Source: Citreicella sp. C3M06
GTDB taxonomy: Bacteria; Pseudomonadota; Alphaproteobacteria; Rhodobacterales; Rhodobacteraceae
DNA: 64,000 nt
Direction of reading: 5' to 3'
Assembly (NCBI RefSeq): GCF_018860705.1
Contig: NZ_JAHKQA010000102.1
Coordinates: 1-64,000, forward strand
Shown here: positions 7,739-17,900 of the stretch, piece by piece
Position numbering within the stretch: position 1 is the stretch's first letter
How the letters are laid out: each line of letters opens with the position of its first letter
The notes under the pieces: generated by a model
What the model saw: only the letters and a program-made list of their open reading frames with translations
What the model was told of the DNA's origin: nothing
Databases searched by the model: none
Position numbers and translations under genes: made by a program

Positions 7739-9160
7739 TCAGGCGGGAACCGGCGCGTCCGTCAGTTCGCGCACATCGGTCAGCCGACCGGTGATCGCGG
7801 CAGCTGCGGCCATCGCCGGCGACATCAGGTGCGTGCGCCCGCCCTTGCCTTGACGCCCTTCGAAGTTGCGGTTCGAAGTGGCGGCGCAGCGCTCGCCGGG
7901 CGCAAGCTGATCGGGGTTCATCGCAAGGCACATGGAGCAGCCCGCAAGACGCCATTCAAACCCGGCGTCGATGAAAATCTGCGCCAGCCCCTCTTCCTCG
8001 GCCTGCGCGCGCACGAGGCCCGAGCCCGGCACGACCATGGCGCGGATGCCGTCCTTCTTTTTCCTGCCCTTGAGGATCTCGGCCGCGGCGCGCAGGTCCT
8101 CGATCCGGCCATTGGTGCACGAACCGATGAACACCGTGTCGATTTCGATGTCGGTCAGCTTCTGACCGGCGGTCAGGCCCATGTAGTCCAGCGCCCGCTT
8201 GGCCGCTGCGACCTTGCCGCCGGTGAAATCCTCGGGCGCGGGCACCAGCGCCGAGATCGGCAGCACGTCTTCGGGCGAGGTGCCCCAAGTGACCACCGGT
8301 TCGATCTCTTCGCCCTTGAGGGTGACGACCTTGTCCCAATGCGCGTCGTCATCGGAGTACAGCGTCTTCCACCACGCCAGCGCGGCTTCGAACTGCGCGC
8401 CCTTGGGGGCGTGCGCCCGGCCCTTGACGTAGTTAAAGGTAGTCTCGTCCGGCGCGATCAGGCCAGCGCGGGCGCCACCTTCGATCGCCATGTTGCAGAC
8501 GGTCATCCGGCCTTCCATCGACAGATCGCGGATCGCTTCGCCGCAATATTCGATGACATAGCCGGTGCCCCCGGCGGTGCCGGTCTTGCCGATCACCGAC
8601 AGGGTGATGTCCTTTGCGGTCACACCGGGGCGCAGCTTACCGGTGATCTCGACCTTCATGTTCTTCGATTTCTTCTGGATCAGCGTCTGGGTGGCCAGCA
8701 CGTGTTCGACCTCGGAGGTGCCGATGCCATGCGCCAGCGCGCCAAAGGCGCCGTGGGTCGCGGTGTGGCTGTCGCCGCAGACCACCGTCATGCCCGGCAG
8801 GGTCCAGCCGTTTTCCGGGCCGACGATGTGCACGATGCCCTGACGGACATCAGTGACCGGGTAATAGTTCACGCCGAAGTCGCGGGCGTTCTTGTCGAGC
8901 GCGTCGACCTGAATGCGCGATTCCTCGTTTTCGATGTGAGTCTCGCGGCCTTCGGTGGTGGGCACGTTATGATCGGGCACGGCGATGGTGCGCTCGGGCG
9001 CGCGGACCTTGCGGCCACTCAGGCGCAGACCTTCGAAGGCCTGCGGGCTGGTCACTTCGTGTACGAGGTGACGGTCGATATACAGAAGGCAGGTGCCGTT
9101 TTCGTCTTCGCTGACAACGTGGGCATCCCAGATCTTGTCGTAGAGCGTCTTGGGGGACAT
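7739..9160 (-). CDS. leuC: 3-isopropylmalate dehydratase, large subunit
   Basis: A 473-residue aconitase-family large subunit that carries the 4Fe-4S cluster of isopropylmalate isomerase. Cluster cysteines are seen in [12 protein letters not shown] and in GCSMCLAMN. Other landmarks are [32 protein letters not shown] and the C-terminal [21 protein letters not shown]. The frame is open 29 codons further upstream, but I chose the ATG at 9158-9160. GAGAGG sits right before it, and the protein then begins with the standard [16 protein letters not shown]. It is monocistronic with its own terminator. Confidence 0.97.
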   Translation of the reverse strand: MSPKTLYDKIWDAHVVSEDENGTCLLYIDRHLVHEVTSPQAFEGLRLSGRKVRAPERTIAVPDHNVPTTEGRETHIENEESRIQVDALDKNARDFGVNYYPVTDVRQGIVHIVGPENGWTLPGMTVVCGDSHTATHGAFGALAHGIGTSEVEHVLATQTLIQKKSKNMKVEITGKLRPGVTAKDITLSVIGKTGTAGGTGYVIEYCGEAIRDLSMEGRMTVCNMAIEGGARAGLIAPDETTFNYVKGRAHAPKGAQFEAALAWWKTLYSDDDAHWDKVVTLKGEEIEPVVTWGTSPEDVLPISALVPAPEDFTGGKVAAAKRALDYMGLTAGQKLTDIEIDTVFIGSCTNGRIEDLRAAAEILKGRKKKDGIRAMVVPGSGLVRAQAEEEGLAQIFIDAGFEWRLAGCSMCLAMNPDQLAPGERCAATSNRNFEGRQGKGGRTHLMSPAMAAAAAITGRLTDVRELTDAPVPA

Positions 9161-9505
9161 GGGTCCTCTCCCTGGATGAAGATTGAACAAAGTCTGAGGG
9201 GCGGATGGCCCGGCCTTATAGGCTGGCGCGCGCGGTGCGTCGGGCACCGTGGAAACGCCACGGCAGGCGGGCGCGGTCGTCCATGTCGAAGATGCGTTTC
9301 ATGGTCGGATCAGATACAGCGCAAGCGCGTCTCGCGCAAGGGCCGGACAATCAACGGGCCGCCCTGCCCTGTTGCGGCGACGGCGCATCAGCCACGCAAG
9401 GCCGGCGATTGCGCCCGATGCTCTGCTGCGGCCTCGCCCGCGCCGCTCTGCCCCCTTGCCCCGCGCCATGCAGGGTGCAAATCTGGCCTTCTTCAAGGAG
9501 GCCGC
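9161..9505. other. Divergent intergenic region, no gene seen
   Basis: This lies between leuC (minus) and the mscS-type gene (plus). Frames exist on both strands, including one of 56 codons at 9299-9469 on the minus strand, but none has a ribosome-binding site or a familiar sequence. Promoters for both flanking genes must lie here; I could not place them. Confidence 0.4.
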
Positions 9506-10843
9506 ATGAACCAGCCCGAGGCGACGCAGCAAAGCCCCTTCCACACCCTGCTCGCAACCTTGCAGGATCTGCTGACGCTGGCAGAAGGGTTTCTGGCCAC
9601 CTTCCTGCGGCCTTGGAATTTCTACCAGCTCGGCATCGCGGTGGCGGTGTTCGTGCTGGCACATCTGCTGGCGCATTGGTTCACCCCGGCGCTTCGCGAC
9701 TGGATGCGCAGCCGCGAAGGCTGGCCCACGTGGCGGATGCGACTGCTGATCATGGTGCAGCGGCGCCTGCGGATGATCCTGTTCGTGGTGCTGATCTGGC
9801 TTGTGGTCAACGTGATGAAAGAGGTGACATGGCCCTCGCGTTCGTATCTTCTGACGATCATCGCCGAGCTTGCCAGCGCCTGGCTGCTGATCGCCTTTGC
9901 CACCCGGCTGATCGTCAATCCGGGGGCGCGCTCGCTGATGCGCTACGCGGCCTGGACCTGGGTGACCATCTCGATTGTCGGGCTTGCGGACGAAACCCAG
10001 AACCTGCTGGAGAGCGTCGCCATCCAGATCGGCGACTCGCGCCTGTCGCTCTGGCTCGCGGTACAGGCCGTCGTGCTGCTGGTGGCGCTGGTGGCGCTGG
10101 CGCGATTCCTTGCGGGGACCGGGGCCGCGAGCATCCGGCGCAACGACAGCATCAGCCCGTCGATGCAGGTTCTGGCGGTGAAGTTCCTGCAGGTCTGCCT
10201 GTATGGCGCGGCGTTCTTCATGGCGCTGAAGCTGGTCGGCGTCGATCTGACCGGCCTTGCGGTGCTGTCGGGGGCGATCGGCGTCGGGCTTGGCTTCGGC
10301 CTGCAAAAGGTGGTGTCCAACCTCGTTTCGGGGGTGATCATCTTGCTCGACAAGTCGATCAAACCCGGCGACGTCATCAGCCTTGGCGAAACCTTCGGCT
10401 GGATCAATTCGCTGGGCGCGCGCTATGTCTCGATCACCACGCGCGACGGCAAGGAATACCTGATCCCGAACGAGGATCTGATCACCGGACAGGTGGTCAA
10501 CTGGTCTCATTCAAACGATTTCGTGCGGCTCGATATCTTCTTCGGCACGTCCTATGGCGACGATCCGCATCTGGTGCGACAGGTCGCGATCGACGCGGCC
10601 GCTGGCGTGGGCCGGGTGCTGACAGATCGTCAACCGGTCTGCCATATCGTCGGCTTCGGCGACAGTTCGGTCGACTATATCCTGCGCTTCTGGATCTCGG
10701 ACCCGTCCGCAGGGCTGACCAACATCAGGGGCAACGTCTATCTTGCGCTGTGGGATGCCTTCAAGGCGAACGACATCAGCATTCCCTTCCCGCAGCGCGA
10801 GGTTCGCGTGGTGAACGAAACCTTGCCAGCGATCCGCGATTAA
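9506..10843 (+). CDS. MscS-family mechanosensitive channel
   Basis: A 445-residue inner-membrane protein. An N-terminal set of hydrophobic helices (about residues 25-215) leads into the MscS core. The pore-lining segment is GLAVLSGAIGVGLGFGLQKVVSN, followed by the family motif SGVIILLDKSIKPGDVI and the beta domain GWINSLGARYVSITTRDGKEYLIPNEDL. A cytoplasmic cage domain ends in ISIPFPQREVRV. Channels of this type open under membrane tension and release solutes on hypo-osmotic shock. The extra N-terminal helices make it larger than E. coli MscS, closer to YbdG/MscK-like forms. The ATG is preceded by AAGGAGG. Confidence 0.92.
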   Translation: MNQPEATQQSPFHTLLATLQDLLTLAEGFLATFLRPWNFYQLGIAVAVFVLAHLLAHWFTPALRDWMRSREGWPTWRMRLLIMVQRRLRMILFVVLIWLVVNVMKEVTWPSRSYLLTIIAELASAWLLIAFATRLIVNPGARSLMRYAAWTWVTISIVGLADETQNLLESVAIQIGDSRLSLWLAVQAVVLLVALVALARFLAGTGAASIRRNDSISPSMQVLAVKFLQVCLYGAAFFMALKLVGVDLTGLAVLSGAIGVGLGFGLQKVVSNLVSGVIILLDKSIKPGDVISLGETFGWINSLGARYVSITTRDGKEYLIPNEDLITGQVVNWSHSNDFVRLDIFFGTSYGDDPHLVRQVAIDAAAGVGRVLTDRQPVCHIVGFGDSSVDYILRFWISDPSAGLTNIRGNVYLALWDAFKANDISIPFPQREVRVVNETLPAIRD

Positions 10844-11164
10844 GCAGCGCAGTCCACCTCTCATCAACCCCAAACGTGCAGACTGCGGCGCATGACAGAG
10901 CATTCACGCTACCAGCCGCCGCCTGCCACGCCTCAGCGATACGTGTCCGTCGGGCCGCATGTGCCCAGTCGCGGCGCGCCGCCCCGGGCGGTGCTGCCAC
11001 GCTGGTTGCGACGGCTGCGCGTGCTGCTGCCCCGCAGACCAAGAGCCCCGCATACGCTGCCAAGGTCTTTGCGCCAGTGACGGGACGTCGCGGCTGACAT
11101 CCTTTCCGCGCGCGGTCATCCTCGGCGTGACAACCGTGGACCGGCCATCCGGGAAGGAGACCCC
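10844..11164. other. Intergenic region before the thiolase gene
   Basis: A 62-codon frame at 10892-11080 (proline- and arginine-rich) has no ribosome-binding site and no familiar motif, and I do not call it. The last 15 bases before the thiolase start hold its ribosome-binding site AAGGAGA. Nothing else is evident. Confidence 0.4.
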
Positions 11165-12352
11165 ATGACCCTCACCTCTGACGACATCGTCATTCTTGAC
11201 GGTGCCCGTACTGCCATCGGGACCTTCGGGGGCAGCCTGTCGAGCGTCGCGCCAACCACCCTTGCAACCATCGCCGCCCGCGCCGCGCTCGCGCGCTCCG
11301 GGGTTGCGGGCGGCCAGCTGGGGCACGTGGTGTTCGGCCATGTCATCAACACCGAACCGCGCGACATGTACCTGTCGCGCGTGGCCGCCATGGATGCGGG
11401 CGCGCCCGAGACCGTGCCCGCGATGAACGTCAACCGGCTTTGCGGATCGGGGGCGCAGGCGATCGTCTCGGCGACGCAATCGCTGATGCTGGGGGATGCG
11501 GATTTCGCCTTGGCCGGCGGGGCAGAGTGTATGTCGCGCGCGCCCCACATCGTTCAGGATCAGCGCTTTGGCCGCAAGATGGGCGATATCACCAGCGTTG
11601 ACATGATGATCGGCGCGCTCAGCTGTCCGTTCGGCACCGGGCATATGGGCATCACGGCGGAAAACGTCGCGGAGGCGGGCGGCATCAGCCGCGAGGATCA
11701 GGATGCCTTTGCGCTGGAAAGTCAGGAACGGGCGGCGGCGGCAATCCGGGCGGGGCGCTTTGCGTCGCAGATCGTGCCGGTAGAGGTGTCGTCGCGTCGG
11801 GGCGTGGTGGTGGTCGACACCGACGAGCATCCCAAGCTCACCACCGCCGAAGCGCTCGCGGCGCTGCGCCCGGCCTTTCGCAAGGGCGGCTCGGTGACGG
11901 CGGGCAATGCCAGCGGCATCAACGACGGGGCGGCGGCGCTGGTGCTGGCGCGGGCAGATGCGGCGAAGGCCGTCGGGCTGACTCCCCGCGCCCGCGTGCT
12001 GGGCTATGCCCATTCCGGGGTTCGCCCCGAGGTCATGGGCCTTGGGCCGATCCCGGCGGTCGAGTCGCTATGCGCCCGCACCGGGCTGGCCATCGGCGAT
12101 TTCGACGTGATCGAATCGAACGAGGCTTTTGCCGCGCAGGCGCTGGCGGTGAACCGCGCGCTGGATCTCGATCCTGATCTGGTGAACCCCAACGGCGGGG
12201 CCATCGCGCTGGGGCATCCGGTGGGGGCCACCGGTGCGATCCTGACGGTCAAGGCGCTGTACGAGCTTGAGCGCATCGACGGGCAGCGGGCGCTGATCAC
12301 CATGTGCATCGGCGGCGGTCAAGGCATCGCGCTGGCGATCGAGCGGCTCTAG
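11165..12352 (+). CDS. Acetyl-CoA acetyltransferase (thiolase II family)
   Basis: A 395-residue thiolase that condenses two acetyl-CoA to acetoacetyl-CoA or runs in reverse. The nucleophilic cysteine is in NRLCGSG (Cys93), the catalytic histidine in GHPVGATG (His351) and the second cysteine in CIGGGQG (Cys381). SNEAFAAQ is also present. These are the PhaA/AtoB-type landmarks and the length is standard. The ATG has AAGGAGA seven bases upstream. There is no phaB next to it, so a role in polyhydroxyalkanoate, acetoacetate or amino-acid breakdown is open. Its 3' end overlaps the convergent pbpC gene by four bases. Confidence 0.93.
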   Translation: MTLTSDDIVILDGARTAIGTFGGSLSSVAPTTLATIAARAALARSGVAGGQLGHVVFGHVINTEPRDMYLSRVAAMDAGAPETVPAMNVNRLCGSGAQAIVSATQSLMLGDADFALAGGAECMSRAPHIVQDQRFGRKMGDITSVDMMIGALSCPFGTGHMGITAENVAEAGGISREDQDAFALESQERAAAAIRAGRFASQIVPVEVSSRRGVVVVDTDEHPKLTTAEALAALRPAFRKGGSVTAGNASGINDGAAALVLARADAAKAVGLTPRARVLGYAHSGVRPEVMGLGPIPAVESLCARTGLAIGDFDVIESNEAFAAQALAVNRALDLDPDLVNPNGGAIALGHPVGATGAILTVKALYELERIDGQRALITMCIGGGQGIALAIERL

Positions 12353-14358
12353 CGCAGCTCGACCGACACCCGGCCCGACCGGCCCGCCGCGTCGATCACC
12401 GACAAGGTGGTGAACCCCGGCCCGCGCGGCGGCACGGTCAGCAGCGGGCCGCGCTGCTGCGTGGCGACGACCTCGCCATCGGCCAACACGGTAAATGGCG
12501 GCTGTCCGCCGCGCAGCTTCAGCGCAATGCCCGCGCCGTCTTGCAGCAGCCGGGCTCCGCTGGGCGGAAAGATCACCTCGAGCGGCGCGGCGCGGGTCTC
12601 GCCGCCAAAGCGGCGCAGGTTGACGGGCAGATCGGCGTTGCTCACCAGCAGCGTCTCGGGCGGCGGCGCGGGCAGCGGGACCGGCTTGGGGCGCACCCGG
12701 CCCAGCGCCTCGAACAGCAGCGGCGCGGCAAGATCCCCGCCAAACGCCCCCGGCACCGGGGTGCCATCGGGCCGCCCGATCCACACCGCCACGACATAGC
12801 GCCCATCCCAGCCCAGCGCCCATGCGTCGCGGTGGCCATAGGATGTGCCGGTTTTCCACGCCACCTGCCCCGGCGGCCCCGACGCGGCGGGCGGCGCCAG
12901 ACCTGCAAGCACATGCCCGACCTGCCACGCCGCCCTGCGGCTGAGGATGCGCTGCGGCGCGCTCGCAGCGGCCTCCATGCCCCAGCGCAGCGGGCGGGCC
13001 TCGCCGCCCTGCGCCAGCGCGGCGTAAAGCGTCAGCATCTCCAGCGGCGTCACCCCGACCCCGCCAAGGCTGACAGCCAGCCCGGCCCGCCCTCCCGGCA
13101 GCTGCGGGTCCATCCCGGCGGCGCGCATCGCCGCCATCAGATGCGCCGGGCCCATAGCCTCGGTCAGCCGCACCACGGGAATGTTCAGCGACAATTGCAG
13201 CGCGCGGGCGACACGCAGCTCTCCGCGAAACACTCCATCGAAATTCTGCGGTGCATAGCCGTCGAACATCACGGGCGTGTCGGCGATCAACGTTTCCGGA
13301 TGCGCCAGCCCGCGATCAAAGGCCAGCCCGTAGACCAGCGGCTTCAGCGTCGAGCCGGGCGAGCGCAGCGCATGGCTCATATCGACGAACCCCTGCCCGC
13401 GCCCTGACGCATAGCCGCCAGAGCCGACCGAGGCGAGCAGCTCGCCGCTTTGATGATCCGCCACCAGCAGCGCCACCGACAGGCGCGCATCGCGGCCTGT
13501 CATGTAGGCGCGCACCAGCGTCTCGAGCCGTTGCTGAAGCCCGCCATTCAGAGTGACCCGCCGAACGCCTTGCGCCAGCGCCCGGTCGGCCAGATGCGGC
13601 GCAAGCATCGGCATGGCGCGCCGCGCCCCCGGCAGCGCAGCCCGCATTGCAACCTGCGCCGTATCGCTGTCGAGCACGCCCGCCCGCGCCATCCGGGCCA
13701 GCACCCGATTGCGGGCGGCGCGCGCCTGTTCGGGGTGGCGATCCGGGCGGCGGGTTTCGGGCGACTGCGGCAAAGCGACCAACAACGCCGCTTCGGCGGG
13801 GGTCAGGCGGCGTGGCTCTTTACCGAGCCATGTCAGCGACGCTGCGCGCAGGCCTTCGATATTACCGCCATAGGGGGCCAGCTCCGTGTATAGTTGCAGG
13901 ATCTGCGCCTTGCTCAGCCGCCGTTCCAGCGCCAGCGCCACCCGGGCCTGCCGCAGCTTGCCCTGCCAGTTGCCGGTCGGCCCATCCTCGAGCAGCCGCG
14001 CCACCTGCATCGTCAGCGTCGAGGCCCCCGACACCACGCCTCCCGACACCACCGCCTGCCAGCCAGCCCGCAGCGCCGCCCACTGATCGACGCCGCCATG
14101 CGACAGGAAGCGTCGGTCCTCATAGGCGATCAGCATCTTTATCAGCGCGGGATCGATGGCATCGGCGCTGATGGCCATGCGCCACAGACCGTTTTCCACG
14201 GTATAGGCCCGCAGCAGCGCCCCGTCCCGGTCGCGGATCTCGGGAGAGGTGGCGTGCACCAGCACCGGCAGGTCGGTGCGCGTGATCCAGTCGTCGGCGC
14301 GGTCACGGGCAAAGGCGCCCCCCCAAAGCAGGGCGACAAGAACGAATAGCCTAGCCAT
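12349..14358 (-). CDS. pbpC: Penicillin-binding protein 1C
   Basis: A 669-residue bifunctional peptidoglycan synthase of the PBP1C type. After an N-terminal membrane anchor come the GT51 glycosyltransferase motifs: EDRRFLSHGGVDQWA, then GASTLTMQVARLL and KAQILQLYTELAPYGGNIEG. The transpeptidase domain has its catalytic serine in SPGSTLKPLVYGLA, then SLNIPVVRL and KTGTSYG. The C-terminal 90 residues match the PBP1C-specific domain. The first bases overlap the end of the glycolipid-binding gene upstream, which itself overlaps the alpha-2-macroglobulin gene. PbpC paired with alpha-2-macroglobulin is a known bacterial module, thought to link wall repair with trapping of foreign proteases. Confidence 0.96.
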   Translation of the reverse strand: MARLFVLVALLWGGAFARDRADDWITRTDLPVLVHATSPEIRDRDGALLRAYTVENGLWRMAISADAIDPALIKMLIAYEDRRFLSHGGVDQWAALRAGWQAVVSGGVVSGASTLTMQVARLLEDGPTGNWQGKLRQARVALALERRLSKAQILQLYTELAPYGGNIEGLRAASLTWLGKEPRRLTPAEAALLVALPQSPETRRPDRHPEQARAARNRVLARMARAGVLDSDTAQVAMRAALPGARRAMPMLAPHLADRALAQGVRRVTLNGGLQQRLETLVRAYMTGRDARLSVALLVADHQSGELLASVGSGGYASGRGQGFVDMSHALRSPGSTLKPLVYGLAFDRGLAHPETLIADTPVMFDGYAPQNFDGVFRGELRVARALQLSLNIPVVRLTEAMGPAHLMAAMRAAGMDPQLPGGRAGLAVSLGGVGVTPLEMLTLYAALAQGGEARPLRWGMEAAASAPQRILSRRAAWQVGHVLAGLAPPAASGPPGQVAWKTGTSYGHRDAWALGWDGRYVVAVWIGRPDGTPVPGAFGGDLAAPLLFEALGRVRPKPVPLPAPPPETLLVSNADLPVNLRRFGGETRAAPLEVIFPPSGARLLQDGAGIALKLRGGQPPFTVLADGEVVATQQRGPLLTVPPRGPGFTTLSVIDAAGRSGRVSVELR

Positions 14359-14911
14359 CCGCCTCCCACAGTCCCGGATAGGTCATGACGAAGCCGTCCG
14401 GCCCAACCACAAGCTGCTGGCAAGTGCCGGTTTCCTCGGCCTTGTAGGCGACAAGCTGGCCGCGCTCGCGCGTGTAGCTCTGGCTGAGCGTCACCACCAT
14501 CGATCCGGGCGGTCCAGGGCAGCGCAGCCATGCGGCCTGCGTTGTCAATCGCCCGACATCGGGCAGACGGCGCAGCGGCATCAGGTTGGTCGCCGGGGTA
14601 AAGGCGAAATCCACATCCTCGCAGCCATAAAGCTGCGGCTGCGCGGTGCCGTTCAGCGTCCAGTCCGCGCCGCTGCGCACCAGCTTCACAGCAACATCGT
14701 CGCCGCCGTGGCGGCCGGTGACATCGGCGGACAGCGTCTTCCAGTCGGCCCCGATGCGCACCACGTAATCCAGCGCCGCCCAGCCCGCGCCGTCGCGAAA
14801 CCGCGCATGGCCGATCAGCATGTAGCCATCGCCAAGCTGCGCAAGCCGGCACTTGTCCTCGCCGTCGCGGTCGAGCGCCCGCCAGCGGATGGTCGTAAGG
14901 GTCTCTGTCAT
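14351..14911 (-). CDS. Putative glycolipid-binding domain protein
   Basis: A 186-residue soluble protein that resembles the putative glycolipid-binding family (DUF1089-like). Landmarks I rely on are TIRWRALDRDGEDKC at the start, the central VKLVRSGADWTLNG and DVDFAFTPATNLMPLRRL. I chose the ATG at 14909-14911, which overlaps the alpha-2-macroglobulin stop as ATGA, although the frame is open further upstream inside that gene. The gene ends within the start of pbpC. It is therefore the middle member of a tightly coupled three-gene operon. There is no signal peptide, so it appears cytoplasmic, which is odd between two envelope proteins. Confidence 0.8.
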   Translation of the reverse strand: MTETLTTIRWRALDRDGEDKCRLAQLGDGYMLIGHARFRDGAGWAALDYVVRIGADWKTLSADVTGRHGGDDVAVKLVRSGADWTLNGTAQPQLYGCEDVDFAFTPATNLMPLRRLPDVGRLTTQAAWLRCPGPPGSMVVTLSQSYTRERGQLVAYKAEETGTCQQLVVGPDGFVMTYPGLWEADG

Positions 14912-17900
14912 CTGATCTCCAAGTCTCCCGACGCGGTGGTGGCGCGGTATTCGGGGTGGTACATATCCTGCACAAGCGCCGCCGGGTGGTGGAACATCCC
15001 CGGAGACACCGCCCGCACGACATAGGCGAGGCGCATGGGCTCGCCCCCCTCCTGCGTCAGGGCGGCAAGGAAGCGTTCGGCGCGAAACTCGGTGTGCTCT
15101 GGCTCGGCGGTTTCGAGCCAATCCAGCGCCCGGATGTCGCCGGCGCGCAGGATCGCGGGGTTGTCGATTTCGAACCCGGCGGGCAGCGCGTCGTCGATCA
15201 TCAGCCTTGCGCGGCGATCCTCGGCGGGGCGGATGGTCAGCACGGCGACAAGGCGTTCCCCCTGCTGCGCCGGGAAGGACGCCGGTGTGCCGTCGAGCCT
15301 GTAGAAATCCCGTTGCAGGCTGTAGCCATAGCCACTGGCCGCCGTGTCACCCTCTGGAACGCCAAGCGTGGTGAGAGTCAGCGGCACCGGGCCGGGGCCG
15401 GTGTTGGCGATCTCTGTCCGGTCAAGCGCATCGCCGGGGATACGCCGGATCAGCGGGCCATCAACCGCAAGACCGTCGATGGCCAGCCCCGCGCCCGCGT
15501 CCCCGGTCAGGGCATGGGCCGCCAGAAGCGACCATGCCTGTTCCTGCGTCGACAGCGGGCGGTCCACTGCGGAAATGCGGGTGATCAGCGCCTCGAGGTC
15601 AACCACGTCAGAGCGGGCCGTCGCCGCCAGCGACAGCACCCCCGCCGCATCGCGCAGCGCCGATCCGTAATCGTCGCGCCAGCCGGTCCCGGCCTCGCGC
15701 GACAGCGCGGCGGCAGCGCGCAGGAACATCGCGTCGCTGCGCTGCTGGTCGCCGTAGCTGGCCAGCGCCGCGCCAAGCTGGGCGCGGGCAAGCGGCGTGG
15801 CAAAGGCCTCGCCGCGCGCGTCACTGTAATAGCGCAGATCGCCGACGGCGGCACGCCCCTCGCGGGCAAGCACCATCAGCGCATAGGCGATATCCTCGCC
15901 GCCATCGTCGAAATCGGGCGCGTATGAAATCCGGTTGGCAAGGTTGTCGAGCGCCGCCTGCATCGCCTGCGCGGGCACAGCCTGCCCCGCCGCCTGCGCC
16001 CGCGACAGGAAGTCGGTGACATAGGCGTCGAGCCAGAAATCCCCCGACCCGGCCTGCCACAGACCAAAGGCACCGTTGGCGTTCTGCCGGGTCAGCACCA
16101 CCGTCACCGCCTCGGCAATGCGCTGCGCGATGCGGGCGTCATCGCCAAGGCCCAGCGCCTGTGCCGCATCCGACAGGTACAACAGCGGCAAGGCCTGCGA
16201 GGTCACCTGTTCAGTGCAACCATAGGGATAGCGGCTGAGCGAAGCCAGCAGCCCCGGCACATCGAGCCGCGCCAGCGGCCCCGCCGACAGCAGCAGTTCA
16301 GAACCCTCGCGGTGCAGCCCCTCCAGCAGGGGGCTATCGAGCACAAGGCTCTGCCCCGGCCCCAGCACCAACCGCCGGGTGCGCCCCACCGGCGGATCGG
16401 TGGCGCGCACGCCGAGGCTCAGACGCTTTTCCAACCGCTTGCCGTCGGGCGTGGTCAGCGCCACCGCGATGCTGTGATCGCCCACCTCCCCCGCCAGCAG
16501 CGGCAAGGCGATGCGCTGCGTGCCGCCTTGTTCGAGCACCACCTGCGGAGCGTCGCCAAGCGTCAGCCCCTTGGCGTTGATCTGCAGCGGCATCTCGCCC
16601 GCCGGGCCAGAGGCGTGGGTCAGCTCCAGCAGCAGCCGCGTCTGATCGCCCGGCGACAGGAAACGCGGCAGCGCGGCGCTTATCACCACCGGGTCGCGCA
16701 CCAGCACATCTGCCTCGGCCTGCCCGACGCCCGCATCGGACCATGCGATCGCCATCAGCCGCAGGGTGCCGTTGAAATCGGGCAGATCGAAGCTGAACTC
16801 GGCCCGCCCGTCGACCACCGCCACCGGGTCGGAAAACTGCGCCACCAGCTCTTCGGTCGGCGGCGGTGCCTGCATCAGCATCGACGCGCCAGCATCGCCG
16901 CCCGAGCGGATTTTCCCCATCGCGCCGTTCATCCCGTCGATCAGGCGACCGTAGATGTCGCGGATCTCGACCCCAAGCCGCTGCTGGCCAAAGTAATGCG
17001 CCGACGGATCGGGGCTTTGATAGCCCGTCAGGTTAAGGATCCCGACATCCACAGCCGCGACGGTGACCCAATCGGCGCCCTCGGCGGTCAGGCTGACGTT
17101 CAGCGGCGCGCGCGGGGCGCTTTGATCGGGCGCATCGAATGCGACCGCCAGCGCCTTGCCCTCGGGGTCAAGCGCCGCATGGGCCACCCCAAGGCTACGC
17201 GCCGGGTTTTGCCCCGCCGCCACATCCATCGGCCGCACAAGCTGTACCGTGACATAGGCGCCTGTGCCCCAATCGTCGCTTACATCAAGGGCGATGGTGT
17301 TCTCGCCCTCGGCCAGCGTCACCGACTGCATCGAGATCACCCGGTCGGCCAGCACCGTCACCAGCGCCTCGCCTGCCGCGCGCGGCACCACGCGCAGCTG
17401 CGCGGTATCCCCCGCGCGATAGCGTTCCCGATCCAGCGACAGTTCGAGCGTGTCAGGGCTGGCAAGCGCCCCGGCGGGCGCATACCAGCCCGCCTCGAAC
17501 CCGACGGACGAGGCAAGATACTGACCGCCCTCGCGCGCCACCACCAGCTCGTAATCGCCCCAGTCGATGTCTGCGGTGATCCGCAGCGGATCGTCGCCCA
17601 GCATCGCCGCCCCCGAGGCGACGGTTTCGCGCGTGGTGATCGGCTCCCAGTTCCAGTTGCCGTAAAGCTGGTACCATTGATAGCGCGTGCTCACCCGGTT
17701 GACCTGCCATGTCACGGGCATTTCCCCGCCTACCGCCTGCAACAGGAACGACGCTTCGGCGCCTTCAGGCAGGGTGCCGTCGAACTCGGGGCGAATGCCG
17801 ATCATCGGGCCGATGGGCGGAATCGCGGCGGTGATCTCGCGCTCGACCGGACGGCCCGAACCTTCGGAAGCGCGCAGCGTCACACGGACGCTGGCAGGGC

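Noticed and set aside
9299-9469. Minus-strand 56-codon frame with a short hydrophobic stretch between leuC and the MscS gene
   Set aside because: No ribosome-binding site, arginine-rich low-complexity sequence and no recognisable homologue.
7517-9505. A long plus-strand frame that runs from the gene remnant through leuC into the MscS gene
   Set aside because: The part before 9506 is antisense to leuC and has no domain; the MscS protein starts at the ATG with AAGGAGG at 9506.
10892-11080. Plus-strand 62-codon frame rich in Pro and Arg
   Set aside because: No ribosome-binding site and no familiar motif; composition is what GC-rich non-coding DNA gives.
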